Shown: piece by piece, positions 21,173-28,999 of the stretch
Layout of the letters: each line of letters begins with the position of its first letter
How positions within the stretch are numbered: position 1 is the first letter of the stretch
Assembly: GCF_019448235.1 (NCBI RefSeq)
Contig: NZ_CP080409.1
Location: 992,001-1,056,000, forward strand
Direction of reading: 5' to 3'
DNA: 64,000 nt
Origin: Nocardioides panacisoli
Lineage (GTDB): Bacteria > Actinomycetota > Actinomycetes > Propionibacteriales > Nocardioidaceae
Notes under the pieces: generated by a model
Databases searched by the model: none
The model's input: the letters and a program-made list of their open reading frames with translations, nothing else
What the model was told of the DNA's origin: nothing
Translations under genes and position numbers: made by a program

Positions 21173-22318
21173 GTGCCTGCGGAACCCGCCGAGAACCGAA
21201 CGCCGAGTGCGACGCCCCCCGGCACGTTCCGCATCGGGACCATCGCCGGGAGCGACGTCCTCATCTCCTCGTCCTGGTTCCTCGTGGCGGGCCTGATCGC
21301 GGTCCTGATGGCACCCCGGGTGGAACAGATCTCACCGGGTCTGGGTGCGTGGAAGTACCTCGTCGGCGTCGTCTTCGCGGTGGTGCTCTACCTGGCGGTG
21401 CTGCTCCACGAGGCGTCGCACGCGGCCGTCGCGACGCGCTACGGGTTCCGGGTGCACTCCATCACGCTGCACTTCCTCGGCGGCGTCACCGCCATCGAGG
21501 GCGAGTCCCGCAACCCGCGCCAGGAGTTCTGGATCGCGGTCGTCGGCCCGATCACCTCCATCGGCATCGGGTTGGTGGGCGTCGCCCTGTGGTTCGTCAC
21601 CCCCGAGGGGCTCCTGTTGCTGACCGTGCAGGGCATGGCCGGCGCCAACCTGATCATCGGGGTGCTCAATCTCGTGCCCGGCCTGCCGCTGGACGGCGGC
21701 CGCGTCCTCAAGGCCGCGGTGTGGGGCCTCACCGGCAGCGCCGTCACCGGTACGACGGCCGCCGGCTGGGGTGGGCGACTCGCCGCCGTGGCCGTGCTCG
21801 GGTGGCCCCTGCTGGCCGAGGAGATCTTCGACCAGCCCGCCAGCCTGGTGGACGCCCTCATCGCCGTGGTGATCGCCGTCTTCCTCTGGACCGGCGCGAC
21901 CCAGGCGATGACCGGCGCACGGATCCGCGACCGGTTGACCGGCGTGGTGGCCCGCGACCTCGCACGCCGCACACTCACGGTGCCCGCCGACCTGCCGCTG
22001 GCCGAGGCGGTCCGGCGCGCCCAGGCGTCGGAGTCCGGCGGCATCGTCACCACCAGCCCCACCGGCGCCCCGCTGGGGCTGGTGGACGAGGCGGCCGTGC
22101 TGGCGACGCCCGAGGAGCGCCGGCCCTGGGTGCCGGTGTCGTCGGTGGCCCGGTCGCTGGACGGTGGGCTGCGGCTCCCGGTCGACATCACCGGACGGGA
22201 GCTGCTGGAGGCGATCCAGCGCTCCCCGGCCGGCCAGTACCTCCTCGTCGAGGCCGACGGTGGCCTGTACGGCGTGCTGGCGACCGCGGATGTGGAGCGG
22301 GCGGTCACGCGCCGATAG
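21173..22318 (+). CDS. Site-2 protease family (M50) membrane zinc protease with CBS-like C-terminus
   Basis: A 381-residue intramembrane metalloprotease. The zinc motif HEASH (HExxH) lies in transmembrane helix 3 near residue 83, and the third ligand is the Asp in NLVPGLPLDGGR near residue 177. At least six hydrophobic helices fill residues 25-250. The last 125 residues resemble a degenerate CBS pair. Such proteases cut membrane-bound anti-sigma factors or other single-pass proteins. It precedes trmI and arc, and its TAG stop is part of the trmI -10 box. The target is unknown. Confidence 0.9.
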   Translation: MPAEPAENRTPSATPPGTFRIGTIAGSDVLISSSWFLVAGLIAVLMAPRVEQISPGLGAWKYLVGVVFAVVLYLAVLLHEASHAAVATRYGFRVHSITLHFLGGVTAIEGESRNPRQEFWIAVVGPITSIGIGLVGVALWFVTPEGLLLLTVQGMAGANLIIGVLNLVPGLPLDGGRVLKAAVWGLTGSAVTGTTAAGWGGRLAAVAVLGWPLLAEEIFDQPASLVDALIAVVIAVFLWTGATQAMTGARIRDRLTGVVARDLARRTLTVPADLPLAEAVRRAQASESGGIVTTSPTGAPLGLVDEAAVLATPEERRPWVPVSSVARSLDGGLRLPVDITGRELLEAIQRSPAGQYLLVEADGGLYGVLATADVERAVTRR

Positions 22319-22321
22319 TTT
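22316..22321 (+). promoter_or_regulatory. -10 box of trmI, overlapping the upstream stop codon
   Basis: TAGTTT; its TAG is the stop of the site-2 protease gene (22316-22318). Six nt follow to the ATG. Confidence 0.55.
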
Positions 22322-22327
22322 GCGCCC

Positions 22328-23275
22328 ATGTCTGACGCTGATGTGCCCACCGACGTCTGGTCGGGTGTCCACCGCGGTCCGCTGCGGCCCGGCGAATGGG
22401 TCCGGCTGACCGACCGCAAGGGACGACGCCACAACTTCTGCCTCGAGGCCGGCAAGCGGTTCTTCAGCAACAAGGGCCACCTGGACCACGACGAGCTCAT
22501 CGGCCGTGAGGAGGGCTTCACGGTGATGACCTCCGGCGGTGCGGAGTACCTGGTGTTCCGGCCGCTGCTCTCGGAGTTCGTGGTGTCCATGCCGCGCGGT
22601 GCCGCGGTGGTCTACCCCAAGGACTCCGCCCAGATCGTGGCGATGGCCGACATCTTCCCGGGTGCGCGCGTCGTCGAGGCGGGGGTCGGCTCGGGGGCGC
22701 TCACCTGTTCGCTGCTGCGGGCCGTGGGACCCCAGGGCCGCGTCCGCTCCTTCGAGCGGCGCGAGGAGTTCGCCGACGTCGCGCGCCGCAACGTCGACCA
22801 GTTCTTCCACGCCCCCGAGGAGGAGGGCCACCCGGCGTGGACCCTCACCGTGGGCGACCTCGCCGAGGAGCTGCCGGCCTCGGGGGAGCGGTGCGACCGG
22901 CTCATCCTGGACATGCTCGCCCCCTGGGACTGTCTGGAGGCCGCCGCGGACGCCCTGGTGCCGGGCGGGATCCTGTGTGCGTACGTCGCCACCACGACCC
23001 AGCTGTCCCGGTTCGTCGAGACGGTCCGCGCCCACGGCGGCTTCACCGAGCCGGCGGCGTGGGAGTCGCTCGTGCGCGACTGGCACGTCGAGGGGCTCGC
23101 GGTGCGCCCGGGACACTCCATGATCGGGCACACGGCGTTCCTCGTCACGGCCCGCCGGATGGCACCGGGCGAGCGTGCGCCCCTGAAGAAGCGCCGTCCC
23201 GCGCCGGGCGCCTACGGCCCCGACTACGTCGGTCCGCGCCCGCGCGACGTCGTGGACACGTCCGCGGAGGAGTGA
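22328..23275 (+). CDS. trmI: tRNA (adenine-58-N1)-methyltransferase TrmI
   Basis: Methylates N1 of A58 in the tRNA T loop using S-adenosylmethionine. The 315-residue protein has the TrmI N-terminal barrel (RPGEWVRLTDRKGRRHNF), the linker PKDSAQIVAMADIFPGARVVEAGVGSGALT that carries SAM motif I near residue 120, and the catalytic-region strand LILDMLAPWDCLE. It is the classic upstream neighbour of the proteasomal ATPase in actinobacteria, as with Rv2118c. The basic C-terminal tail (LKKRRPAPGAYGPDYVG) is probably a tRNA contact. Confidence 0.95.
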   Translation: MSDADVPTDVWSGVHRGPLRPGEWVRLTDRKGRRHNFCLEAGKRFFSNKGHLDHDELIGREEGFTVMTSGGAEYLVFRPLLSEFVVSMPRGAAVVYPKDSAQIVAMADIFPGARVVEAGVGSGALTCSLLRAVGPQGRVRSFERREEFADVARRNVDQFFHAPEEEGHPAWTLTVGDLAEELPASGERCDRLILDMLAPWDCLEAAADALVPGGILCAYVATTTQLSRFVETVRAHGGFTEPAAWESLVRDWHVEGLAVRPGHSMIGHTAFLVTARRMAPGERAPLKKRRPAPGAYGPDYVGPRPRDVVDTSAEE

Positions 23276-23347
23276 GCGTCGCACCGACGCAACGCGATCG
23301 TGACCCGCCGAACCCCGAGAACCACTTCCGCGGTGGGTCTCCCGGAG

Positions 23348-23353
23348 TAGGGT
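23348..23353 (+). promoter_or_regulatory. -10 box of arc
   Basis: TAGGGT. The predicted start of transcription near 23360 leaves a leader of about 13 nt holding GGAGG, which is 7 nt from the ATG. Confidence 0.45.
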
Positions 23354-23372
23354 CGAGGCAGGAGGTGTGGCG

Positions 23373-25133
23373 ATGTCCAGCACAGGTGATCACTCCGGTC
23401 GCGGCCACAGTCGCGAGGAGCTCGAGGACCAGGTCCGCTTCCTGCAGGCGGAGTTGCGGCACCTGCGCCAGCGTGCCGCGGACGACGGTGGCGGCTCGCG
23501 CTCGTTGGAGCTGCGGCTGGCCGACGCACAGCGCTCACTCGCTGCCGTGACCTCGCAGAACGAGCGCCTCGCCGAGACGCTGCGGGAGGCGCGCGACCAG
23601 ATCACCTCCCTGAAGGAGGAGGTCGACCGGCTCGCCCAGCCGCCGGCCGGGTTCGGCACGTTCCTCGCGCGCAACGACGACGACACCGTCGACGTGCACA
23701 CCGGGGGCCGCAAGCTACGCGTCAGCGTGAGCCCCAACGTCGACCTCGATGCGCTGCGGCGTGGCCAGGAGGTCATGCTCAACGAGGCGCTCAACGTGGT
23801 CGCGGCCATGGAGTTCGAGACCGTCGGCGAGGTCGTGATGTTCAAGGAGCTGCTCGCCGACGGCGAGCGCGTCCTGGTGATCGCGAACGCCGACGAGGAG
23901 AAGGTCGTCCGGCTCGCCGAGCCGCTCCAGGGGGTGCCGCTGCGGGCGGGTGACTCGCTGCTGCTCGACTCGCGGGCCGGCTACGTCTACGAGCGGGTGC
24001 CCAAGTCCGAGGTCGAGGAGCTCGTGCTGGAGGAGGTGCCGGACATCTCTTATGAGAAGATCGGGGGCCTCGGCAACCAGATCGAGCTGATCCAGGACGC
24101 GGTCGAGCTGCCCTACATGTACCCCGACCTGTTCGCCGAGCACGAGCTCAAGCCCCCCAAGGGGATCCTGCTCTACGGACCGCCCGGGTGCGGCAAGACG
24201 CTGATCGCCAAGGCGGTCGCCAACAGCCTGGCCAAGAAGGTGGCGGCGCGCAACGGCAACGAGGGCAAGGGCGTGCGCTCCTACTTCCTCAACATCAAGG
24301 GCCCGGAGCTGCTCAACAAGTACGTCGGCGAGACCGAGCGCCACATCCGGCTGGTGTTCCAGCGCGCCCGGGAGAAGGCCAGCACCGGCACGCCGGTCAT
24401 CGTGTTCTTCGACGAGATGGACTCGCTGTTCCGCACCCGCGGTTCCGGGGTCTCCTCGGACGTGGAGAACACGATCGTCCCGCAGCTGCTCAGTGAGATC
24501 GACGGTGTCGAGACGCTGGAGAACGTGCTCGTCATCGGTGCGTCCAACCGCGAGGACATGATCGATCCCGCGATCCTGCGCCCGGGACGGTTGGACGTGA
24601 AGATCAAGATCGAGCGCCCCGACGCCGAGTCCGCACGCGACATCTTCAGCAAGTACCTCACCCCACGGTTGCCGCTGCACGAGGACGACCTCGCCGAGTT
24701 CGGAAGTGATCCCGAGGAGTGCGTCGCGGGCATGATCCGCGCGGCGGTGGAGCGGATGTACGCCGAGACCGACGAGAACCGCTTCCTGGAGGTCACCTAC
24801 GCGAACGGCGACAAGGAGGTCCTCTACTTCAAGGACTTCAACTCCGGCGCGATGATCCAGAACATCGTCGACCGCGCCAAGAAGATGGCGATCAAGGACT
24901 TCATCGACCACGAGCAGAAGGGTGTCCGCGTCGGGCACCTGCTGCAGGCCTGCGTCGACGAGTTCAAGGAGAACGAGGACCTGCCCAACACCACCAATCC
25001 CGACGACTGGGCGCGGATCTCGGGCAAGAAGGGCGAGCGGATCGTCTTCATCCGCACCCTCATCACCGGCAAGCAGGGCACCGAGCCCGGTCGGTCGATC
25101 GACACGGTGTCCGACACGGGGCAGTACCTGTAG
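23373..25133 (+). CDS. arc: Proteasomal AAA+ ATPase Arc (Mpa)
   Basis: Arc unfolds pupylated proteins and feeds them to the 20S core. The 586 residues show the N-terminal coiled coil that grips Pup (about 14-80), two OB folds (about 85-220), then the AAA+ module with Walker [10 protein letters not shown], Walker [13 protein letters not shown] and sensor/arginine-finger region [10 protein letters not shown]. It ends in GQYL, with the penultimate Tyr used to dock into the proteasome. The ATG at 23373 follows GGAGG by 7 nt; a GTG at 23367 is too close to it. Normally dop comes next, but here 5.9 kb of other genes intervene. Confidence 0.96.
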   Translation: MSSTGDHSGRGHSREELEDQVRFLQAELRHLRQRAADDGGGSRSLELRLADAQRSLAAVTSQNERLAETLREARDQITSLKEEVDRLAQPPAGFGTFLARNDDDTVDVHTGGRKLRVSVSPNVDLDALRRGQEVMLNEALNVVAAMEFETVGEVVMFKELLADGERVLVIANADEEKVVRLAEPLQGVPLRAGDSLLLDSRAGYVYERVPKSEVEELVLEEVPDISYEKIGGLGNQIELIQDAVELPYMYPDLFAEHELKPPKGILLYGPPGCGKTLIAKAVANSLAKKVAARNGNEGKGVRSYFLNIKGPELLNKYVGETERHIRLVFQRAREKASTGTPVIVFFDEMDSLFRTRGSGVSSDVENTIVPQLLSEIDGVETLENVLVIGASNREDMIDPAILRPGRLDVKIKIERPDAESARDIFSKYLTPRLPLHEDDLAEFGSDPEECVAGMIRAAVERMYAETDENRFLEVTYANGDKEVLYFKDFNSGAMIQNIVDRAKKMAIKDFIDHEQKGVRVGHLLQACVDEFKENEDLPNTTNPDDWARISGKKGERIVFIRTLITGKQGTEPGRSIDTVSDTGQYL

Positions 25134-25136
25134 GGT
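25131..25136 (+). promoter_or_regulatory. -10 box of the microprotein genes, overlapping the arc stop codon
   Basis: TAGGGT; its TAG is the arc stop (25131-25133). Transcription from about 25143 would give a 27-nt leader to the first microprotein. Confidence 0.45.
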
Positions 25137-25169
25137 GATCCACCACACATCTCGGGGGTGATGTAGGAA

Positions 25170-25388
25170 ATGTTCTGGCTCTACGTCGGCATCGTGGTCG
25201 CGGTGGTCTACGGCGGCATCTGGCTGCTGGACCGCCGGTGGGCCCGTCGACGCACCTACGTCCACGGCGGGCACCTCCACGCCCGTGACCGCACTGTCGG
25301 CAAGTGGTACTTCCAGGCCCTCCTCGGGCCGGGGGACGCCGATCCCCACACGGCGGCCGAACTGGACCGGAAGAAGGAGACCGACTGA
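25170..25388 (+). CDS. MFWLYVG microprotein 1 (single-pass membrane protein)
   Basis: 72 residues, unknown family. It starts MFWLYVGIVVAVVYGGIWLL, a hydrophobic helix directly at the N-terminus with no n-region, then a basic cluster DRRWARRR and a polar, slightly acidic C-terminus. By the positive-inside rule the tail should be cytosolic. It is the longest of three tandem copies that share the first 7 residues. A TAGGAAATG context gives only a weak ribosome site. Its TGA overlaps the ATG of copy 2, so the copies are translationally coupled. It is located directly after arc. Confidence 0.72.
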   Translation: MFWLYVGIVVAVVYGGIWLLDRRWARRRTYVHGGHLHARDRTVGKWYFQALLGPGDADPHTAAELDRKKETD

Positions 25389-25606
25389 TGTTCTGGCTCT
25401 ACGTCGGCATCGGCTTCGCCGTGATCCTCGCGGGCCTCTGGCTCTTCGAGCGTCGCCGCGGTGGCCGGCTCGACCCTGCGAAGCTGAAGGACTCGATCGG
25501 CCGAGCGGAGGGTCGCTCGCCCGGATCGGGCCGCAACATGGGGCCGCCGTCGGGCGGCGGCTTCCCAGGGTGGCGGTGACGGGCGGTGTTCTGGCTCTAC
25601 GTCGGC
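25171..25606 (+). repeat. Three direct repeats at the microprotein starts
   Basis: The 20-base segment TGTTCTGGCTCTACGTCGGC occurs at 25171-25190, 25389-25408 and 25587-25606, without a mismatch. It encodes the shared FWLYVG segment. Synonymous positions are identical too, which is more than protein-level constraint requires. Confidence 0.9.
25388..25579 (+). CDS. MFWLYVG microprotein 2 (single-pass membrane protein)
   Basis: 63 residues: MFWLYVGIGFAVILAGLWLF as the membrane helix, then ERRRGGR, a short amphipathic helix (DPAKLKDSIGRAEG) and a Gly/Pro-rich end GGGFPGWR. It starts in the ATGA overlap with copy 1. The first 25 bases of its coding sequence are identical to those of copy 1, showing recent duplication or selection on this segment. 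It has no recognised domain; it may be a membrane anchor or regulatory subunit. Confidence 0.72.
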   Translation: MFWLYVGIGFAVILAGLWLFERRRGGRLDPAKLKDSIGRAEGRSPGSGRNMGPPSGGGFPGWR

Positions 25607-25777
25607 GTCTGCTTCGCCGTGGTCCTGCTGGCCGTCTGGCTCTACGACCTGCGACGCAGGAGCCGGGTGGACGGCACCCGGATGCGGGAGGCGATGGCGC
25701 GCGGGCACGCTCGCCGCGCCGCCGAGCCCGGCCACCAGCAGCCCGGCACGCCACCGGGGGCCACCGGCGGCTTCTGA
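25586..25777 (+). CDS. MFWLYVG microprotein 3 (single-pass membrane protein)
   Basis: 63 residues starting at GTG: (M)FWLYVGVCFAVVLLAVWLY, then DLRRRSR, a helix VDGTRMREAMARGHARRA and a Pro/Gly-rich end ATGGF. The layout matches copy 2 part for part (helix, RRR, amphipathic helix, PG-rich tail), so copies 2 and 3 are the closest pair. Six bases separate the copy 2 stop from this start. The function is unknown. Confidence 0.7.
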   Translation: MFWLYVGVCFAVVLLAVWLYDLRRRSRVDGTRMREAMARGHARRAAEPGHQQPGTPPGATGGF

Positions 25778-25790
25778 TCCGTTCCGAGGT

Positions 25791-26411
25791 TCAGGCGGCC
25801 GTCGCGATCCCGGCGTGGCCGTAGGTCCACGGTGTCCGTGGACCCGGCAGGTAGGCACTGCGCATCCGCTCGATCCGGAGCTCGGCCCCGACGAGGGCGG
25901 GCACGTCCCGGGAGAGATGGCACCCGGCCGCGAAGCGCCGCTGGATCGGGTCGAGGCGACGTTGCCACCGCGCGACCCGCGGCGACGGCGCCAACCCGTG
26001 CTCGACGAAGTGGAACCGACCACCGGGTCGGAGGACACGGCGTACCTCGGCCAGGGCGAGGCCCGGGTCGGGGATCGTGCACAGGGTGAAGGTGCACAGC
26101 ACATCGTCGTAGGAGTCGTCGGCGACCGCGAGGTGTTGGCCGTCCAGCCCCACACGCGCCACCGGCACGCTCGCCGCGGCACGCCGCGCGCCCGACATCG
26201 ACCAGCCCGTGTCGGAGGGCTCGACCGCGTCGACCTGCTCGACGCCGGGCGGAAGGACGGCGAGGTTCAGACCGGAACCGAAGCCGAGCTCCAACACGCG
26301 TCCGCCCAGGCCGCGGCAGGCCTCGGCGCGGATCGCCATGATCGGTTGCGAGCGCAACGACGCGTCGACGATGCGGGGCACCACCCGCTCCTCCCACCAG
26401 CCACCTGCCAT
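25791..26411 (-). CDS. Class I SAM-dependent methyltransferase
   Basis: A 206-residue Methyltransf_11-type enzyme. Motif I is VLELGFGSGLNLAVLP, the acidic loop is VDAVEPSD, post-motif residues VGLDGQHLAVADDSYDDVLCTFTLCTIPDP form the SAM pocket, and EVRRVLRPGGRFHFVEHG is motif III. Such small enzymes often methylate lipids or quinone-like molecules. ATG 26411 is chosen over an upstream ATG at 26447 because TAGCGT lies 7 nt before it. It lies opposite the microproteins and is divergent from the 24-residue peptide gene. Confidence 0.83.
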   Translation of the reverse strand: MAGGWWEERVVPRIVDASLRSQPIMAIRAEACRGLGGRVLELGFGSGLNLAVLPPGVEQVDAVEPSDTGWSMSGARRAAASVPVARVGLDGQHLAVADDSYDDVLCTFTLCTIPDPGLALAEVRRVLRPGGRFHFVEHGLAPSPRVARWQRRLDPIQRRFAAGCHLSRDVPALVGAELRIERMRSAYLPGPRTPWTYGHAGIATAA

Positions 26412-26418
26412 GATGACG

Positions 26419-26424
26419 ACGCTA
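26419..26424 (-). promoter_or_regulatory. -10 box of the methyltransferase gene, leaderless
   Basis: TAGCGT with 7 nt to the ATG on the minus strand. Confidence 0.5.
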
Positions 26425-26458
26425 GTGCCCGGCCCCATCAGGACCAAGGAGTTCGCTC

Positions 26459-26533
26459 GTGAAGAAGTTGCTCATTGCCGCCCTCATCGGCCTCGGTGTC
26501 GCCGCTGCGGTGAAGGTCGCCAGCGACCGCTGA
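26459..26533 (+). CDS. 24-residue membrane peptide, DLW-39-like N-terminus
   Basis: A GTG with AAGGAG 8 nt upstream opens a 24-codon frame: (M)KKLLIAALIGLGVAAAVKVA, then SDR and TGA. The strong Shine-Dalgarno in a region where most starts have none supports real translation. Lys-Lys followed by one hydrophobic helix resembles the start of the actinobacterial DLW-39 family, but the charged tail ending in DLW is missing. It could be a shortened relative or an unrelated membrane peptide. It is convergent with the ROK regulator gene. Confidence 0.55.
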   Translation: MKKLLIAALIGLGVAAAVKVASDR

Positions 26534-26561
26534 CCGCCCTGCTCGACCGGGTCGCGCCGGC

Positions 26562-27749
26562 TCAGGACGGTGCGGCCAGGTCGACGGTGTCGGCGGCGAG
26601 CAGCACCGCGCCGACCAGCGACGCCCGCTCGTCGAGCTGACCGGCCACGACTTCGGTGGTGGCGGCGGTGTCGAGTGCGTGGCGTCGTAGCCCCACCCGC
26701 ACCGAGTCCAGCAGCAGGTCGCCGGCCCGGGCCATGTCACCCCCGACGACGACCAGTCCGGGATCGAGCAGGTTGACCACGGAGGCCGCCGCCCAGCCCA
26801 GGTGCAGGCCCGCGTCCTCGAGGGCCCGGAGCGCCGAGACGTGGCCCTCACGAGCCGCCGCGACGATGTCGTCGATGCTCGCGTCCGGCAGTTGGTCGGC
26901 GAGCAGCTGCTGGATCGTCGCGGTCGAGGCATAGGCCTCCAGGCAGCCGCGACTGCCGCAGCGACACACGGGGCCCTGCTCGTCCAGCGTGAGGTGGCCG
27001 ATCTCGCCCGCCGTGCCGGCGGACCCGCGGAACATGCGATCCCCGAGGATCAGGCCGCCGCCCACACCCGAGGACACCTTCACGAACACCGCGTCACGGT
27101 GCCCGCGGGCCGCGCCGAGTCGTTGCTCGGCGAGTGCCCCGAGGTTGGCGTCGTTCTCCACGTGCACGGGCACGCCGAAGTGGGCACCCGCCGCGCGGCG
27201 GGCGTTGACGCCCACCCATCCCGGCAGGATCGCGGCGGAGCGGACCACGTCGTCGGTGATCGGGGCGGGGACGCCGAGGCCGATGCTGCGCAGTGGGGAC
27301 CGCTCGCCGTTGGCCGCCACCAGGTCGGCCAGCATGGTCGCGGCCAGACCCAGGCCCTCCTCGATGGGGTGGTCGTGGTCGAGCCGGCGCCGGCTCTCCG
27401 AGCGCAGCCCACCGGCCAGGTCACCCAGGGCGACCGAGACGTGGCTGTGGCCGAAGTCGATCCCCGCGACCAGCCCGGCGCGGGGGGAGAGGCGGACGAC
27501 CGTCCCGCGACGGCCGCTGCCCGGCTCGGTCTCGACGAGGTCCTCCGCCACCAGGTCGCGGACGATGTTGGAGACCGTGGCCGGCGCGAGGCCGGTGAGC
27601 CGCGCCAGCGTCGCCTGGGTGAGGGGCTCGGCGGCGTCCTCCGCATCGCCCGGCCAGCGGCGGATCACCGTGACGATGCGTTGCTGGTTCGCACTGCGCA
27701 ACGCGGCCGTGGAGCCGGGACTCGGGGGAGCCGAGCGGTCGAGGACCAT
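26562..27749 (-). CDS. ROK-family transcriptional regulator
   Basis: A 395-residue repressor of the NagC/XylR type. The winged helix-turn-helix lies at about residues 18-80 (NQQRIVTVIRRW; LTQATLARLTGLAPATVSNIVRDLV). The ROK sugar-kinase-like domain follows, with the phosphate loop GIDFGHSHVSVALGD, a VENDANLGALAE active-site region and the zinc motif CRCGSRGCLEAYAS. In this family a sugar or sugar phosphate releases DNA. The start at 27749 follows a GAGAGT box by 6 nt; an upstream GTG at 27785 lies inside the operator. It is divergent from the sugar importer, which it probably represses along with itself. Confidence 0.9.
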   Translation of the reverse strand: MVLDRSAPPSPGSTAALRSANQQRIVTVIRRWPGDAEDAAEPLTQATLARLTGLAPATVSNIVRDLVAEDLVETEPGSGRRGTVVRLSPRAGLVAGIDFGHSHVSVALGDLAGGLRSESRRRLDHDHPIEEGLGLAATMLADLVAANGERSPLRSIGLGVPAPITDDVVRSAAILPGWVGVNARRAAGAHFGVPVHVENDANLGALAEQRLGAARGHRDAVFVKVSSGVGGGLILGDRMFRGSAGTAGEIGHLTLDEQGPVCRCGSRGCLEAYASTATIQQLLADQLPDASIDDIVAAAREGHVSALRALEDAGLHLGWAAASVVNLLDPGLVVVGGDMARAGDLLLDSVRVGLRRHALDTAATTEVVAGQLDERASLVGAVLLAADTVDLAAPS

Positions 27750-27755
27750 GGTCGA

Positions 27756-27785
27756 ACTCTCGACCACCCGGCCAGTTGTCGTCAA
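27756..27785 (-). promoter_or_regulatory. Promoter of the ROK gene
   Basis: -35 TTGACG (27780-27785), 18-nt spacer, -10 GAGAGT (27756-27761), 6 nt to the ATG. The -35 lies inside the left arm of the inverted repeat. Confidence 0.6.
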
Positions 27786-27852
27786 GAGAACACGACAAAC
27801 GCCGTCAGCGGGGCACGCTCACATTCGTAGTGTTCACCTCTTGACGACAACT
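27774..27852. promoter_or_regulatory. Divergent operator: 15-bp perfect inverted repeat
   Basis: CTCTTGACGACAACT occurs on the plus strand at 27838-27852 and, as its exact reverse complement, at 27774-27788. GTGTTC precedes each copy in its own direction. Each arm carries the TTGACG -35 of the promoter pointing away from it. This is the expected place for ROK repressor binding to shut both promoters. Confidence 0.7.
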
Positions 27853-27870
27853 GATGTGACTGACCACACT
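27841..27870 (+). promoter_or_regulatory. Promoter of the sugar-importer operon
   Basis: -35 TTGACG (27841-27846), 18-nt spacer, -10-like CACACT (27865-27870). The geometry mirrors the ROK promoter exactly. Confidence 0.6.
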
Positions 27871-27918
27871 CGAGGCATGGCGGTGACCGCACCGCCCCAC
27901 GTCTTGAGGAGGACCTCC

Positions 27919-28989
27919 ATGAGCCACGCAGCTCGCCGTCTCGCCGTCGCCGGCATCGCGACGGTCCTGGCCACCACCGGTCTCGCCGCGTGCGGGGCCA
28001 ACGAGGCCCAGGAAGGGGGCGGCGACGGCGAGGGAGCGACCATCGCGCTGCTGCTGCCCGAGTCCAAGACCACCCGCTACGAGGCCTTCGACCGCCCGTT
28101 GTTCGAGGCCAAGGTCGCCGAGCTGTGCAGCGAGTGCAGCGTGGACTACTACAACGCCGACCAGGACGAGGCCAAGCAGGACGAGCAGGTGGACTCCGCG
28201 ATCGGCAAGGGCGCGGACGTCGTGGTGCTCGACCCCGTCAACGGCGACGGTGCCACCGGCATGGTCCAGGCAGTCCAGGACTCCGGGGCTCCGGTCATCG
28301 CCTACGACCGCTTCATCGACGGCGCCGACTACTACATGTCCTTCGACAACGTCACCGTCGGCGAGAAGCAGGCCGAGGCGCTCGTCGAGGCCGTCGGGGG
28401 CAAGGGCGACATCCTGATGCTCAACGGCGCCCCGTCCGACCCCAACGCCGCCCAGTTCAAGGAGGGGGCGCACAACGTCATCGACGAGTCGGGCCTCAAC
28501 GTGCTCGCGGAGTACGACAACCCCGACTGGAGCCCCGACAACGCCCAGCAGTGGACCTCGGACCAGCTGGCGAAGAACCGGCCGGCGGACATCGCCGGCG
28601 TCTACGCGGCCAACGACGGCCAGGCCGGTGGCGTGATCTCGGCCTTCACCGGGGCCGGTGTCGCACCCCAGGGCGTCCCGCCGGTCACCGGCCAGGACGC
28701 CGAGCTCGCCGGGATCCAGCGCATCGTCGCCGGCGAGCAGCAGATGACGGTCTACAAGCCGATCAAGATCGAGGCCGAGACCGCCGCGGAGGTGGCCGTC
28801 CAGCTCGCGACCGGCGAGGACGTGGAGGCGCCCGACGAGTACGAGGGCATCGCCTCCTACATCTTCGACCCGATCGTGGTCACCCAGGACAACGTGATGG
28901 ACACCGTCGTGGCCGACGGCTTCTACTCCGTGGCCGACATCTGCACCGGCGCCTACGCCAAGGCCTGCTCGGCCGCCGGCATCGAGTGA
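27919..28989 (+). CDS. Xylose-type sugar-binding lipoprotein of an ABC importer
   Basis: The 356-residue precursor has a signal peptide ending in the lipobox LAAC (Cys about residue 26). The mature part is a periplasmic-binding-protein fold of the XylF/RbsB group: IALLLPESKTTRYEAFDRPLF, the hinge ADVVVLDPVNGDGA, the xylose-BP-like LMLNGAPSDPNAAQFKEGA and MTVYKPIKIEAE. The xylF likeness suggests D-xylose or another pentose. ATG 27919 follows GAGGAGGA; an in-frame ATG at 27877 stands where a leaderless start would be and would add 14 residues. It is first in the operon and controlled by the ROK site. Confidence 0.88.
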   Translation: MSHAARRLAVAGIATVLATTGLAACGANEAQEGGGDGEGATIALLLPESKTTRYEAFDRPLFEAKVAELCSECSVDYYNADQDEAKQDEQVDSAIGKGADVVVLDPVNGDGATGMVQAVQDSGAPVIAYDRFIDGADYYMSFDNVTVGEKQAEALVEAVGGKGDILMLNGAPSDPNAAQFKEGAHNVIDESGLNVLAEYDNPDWSPDNAQQWTSDQLAKNRPADIAGVYAANDGQAGGVISAFTGAGVAPQGVPPVTGQDAELAGIQRIVAGEQQMTVYKPIKIEAETAAEVAVQLATGEDVEAPDEYEGIASYIFDPIVVTQDNVMDTVVADGFYSVADICTGAYAKACSAAGIE

Positions 28990-28999
28990 CGTCGCAGCG

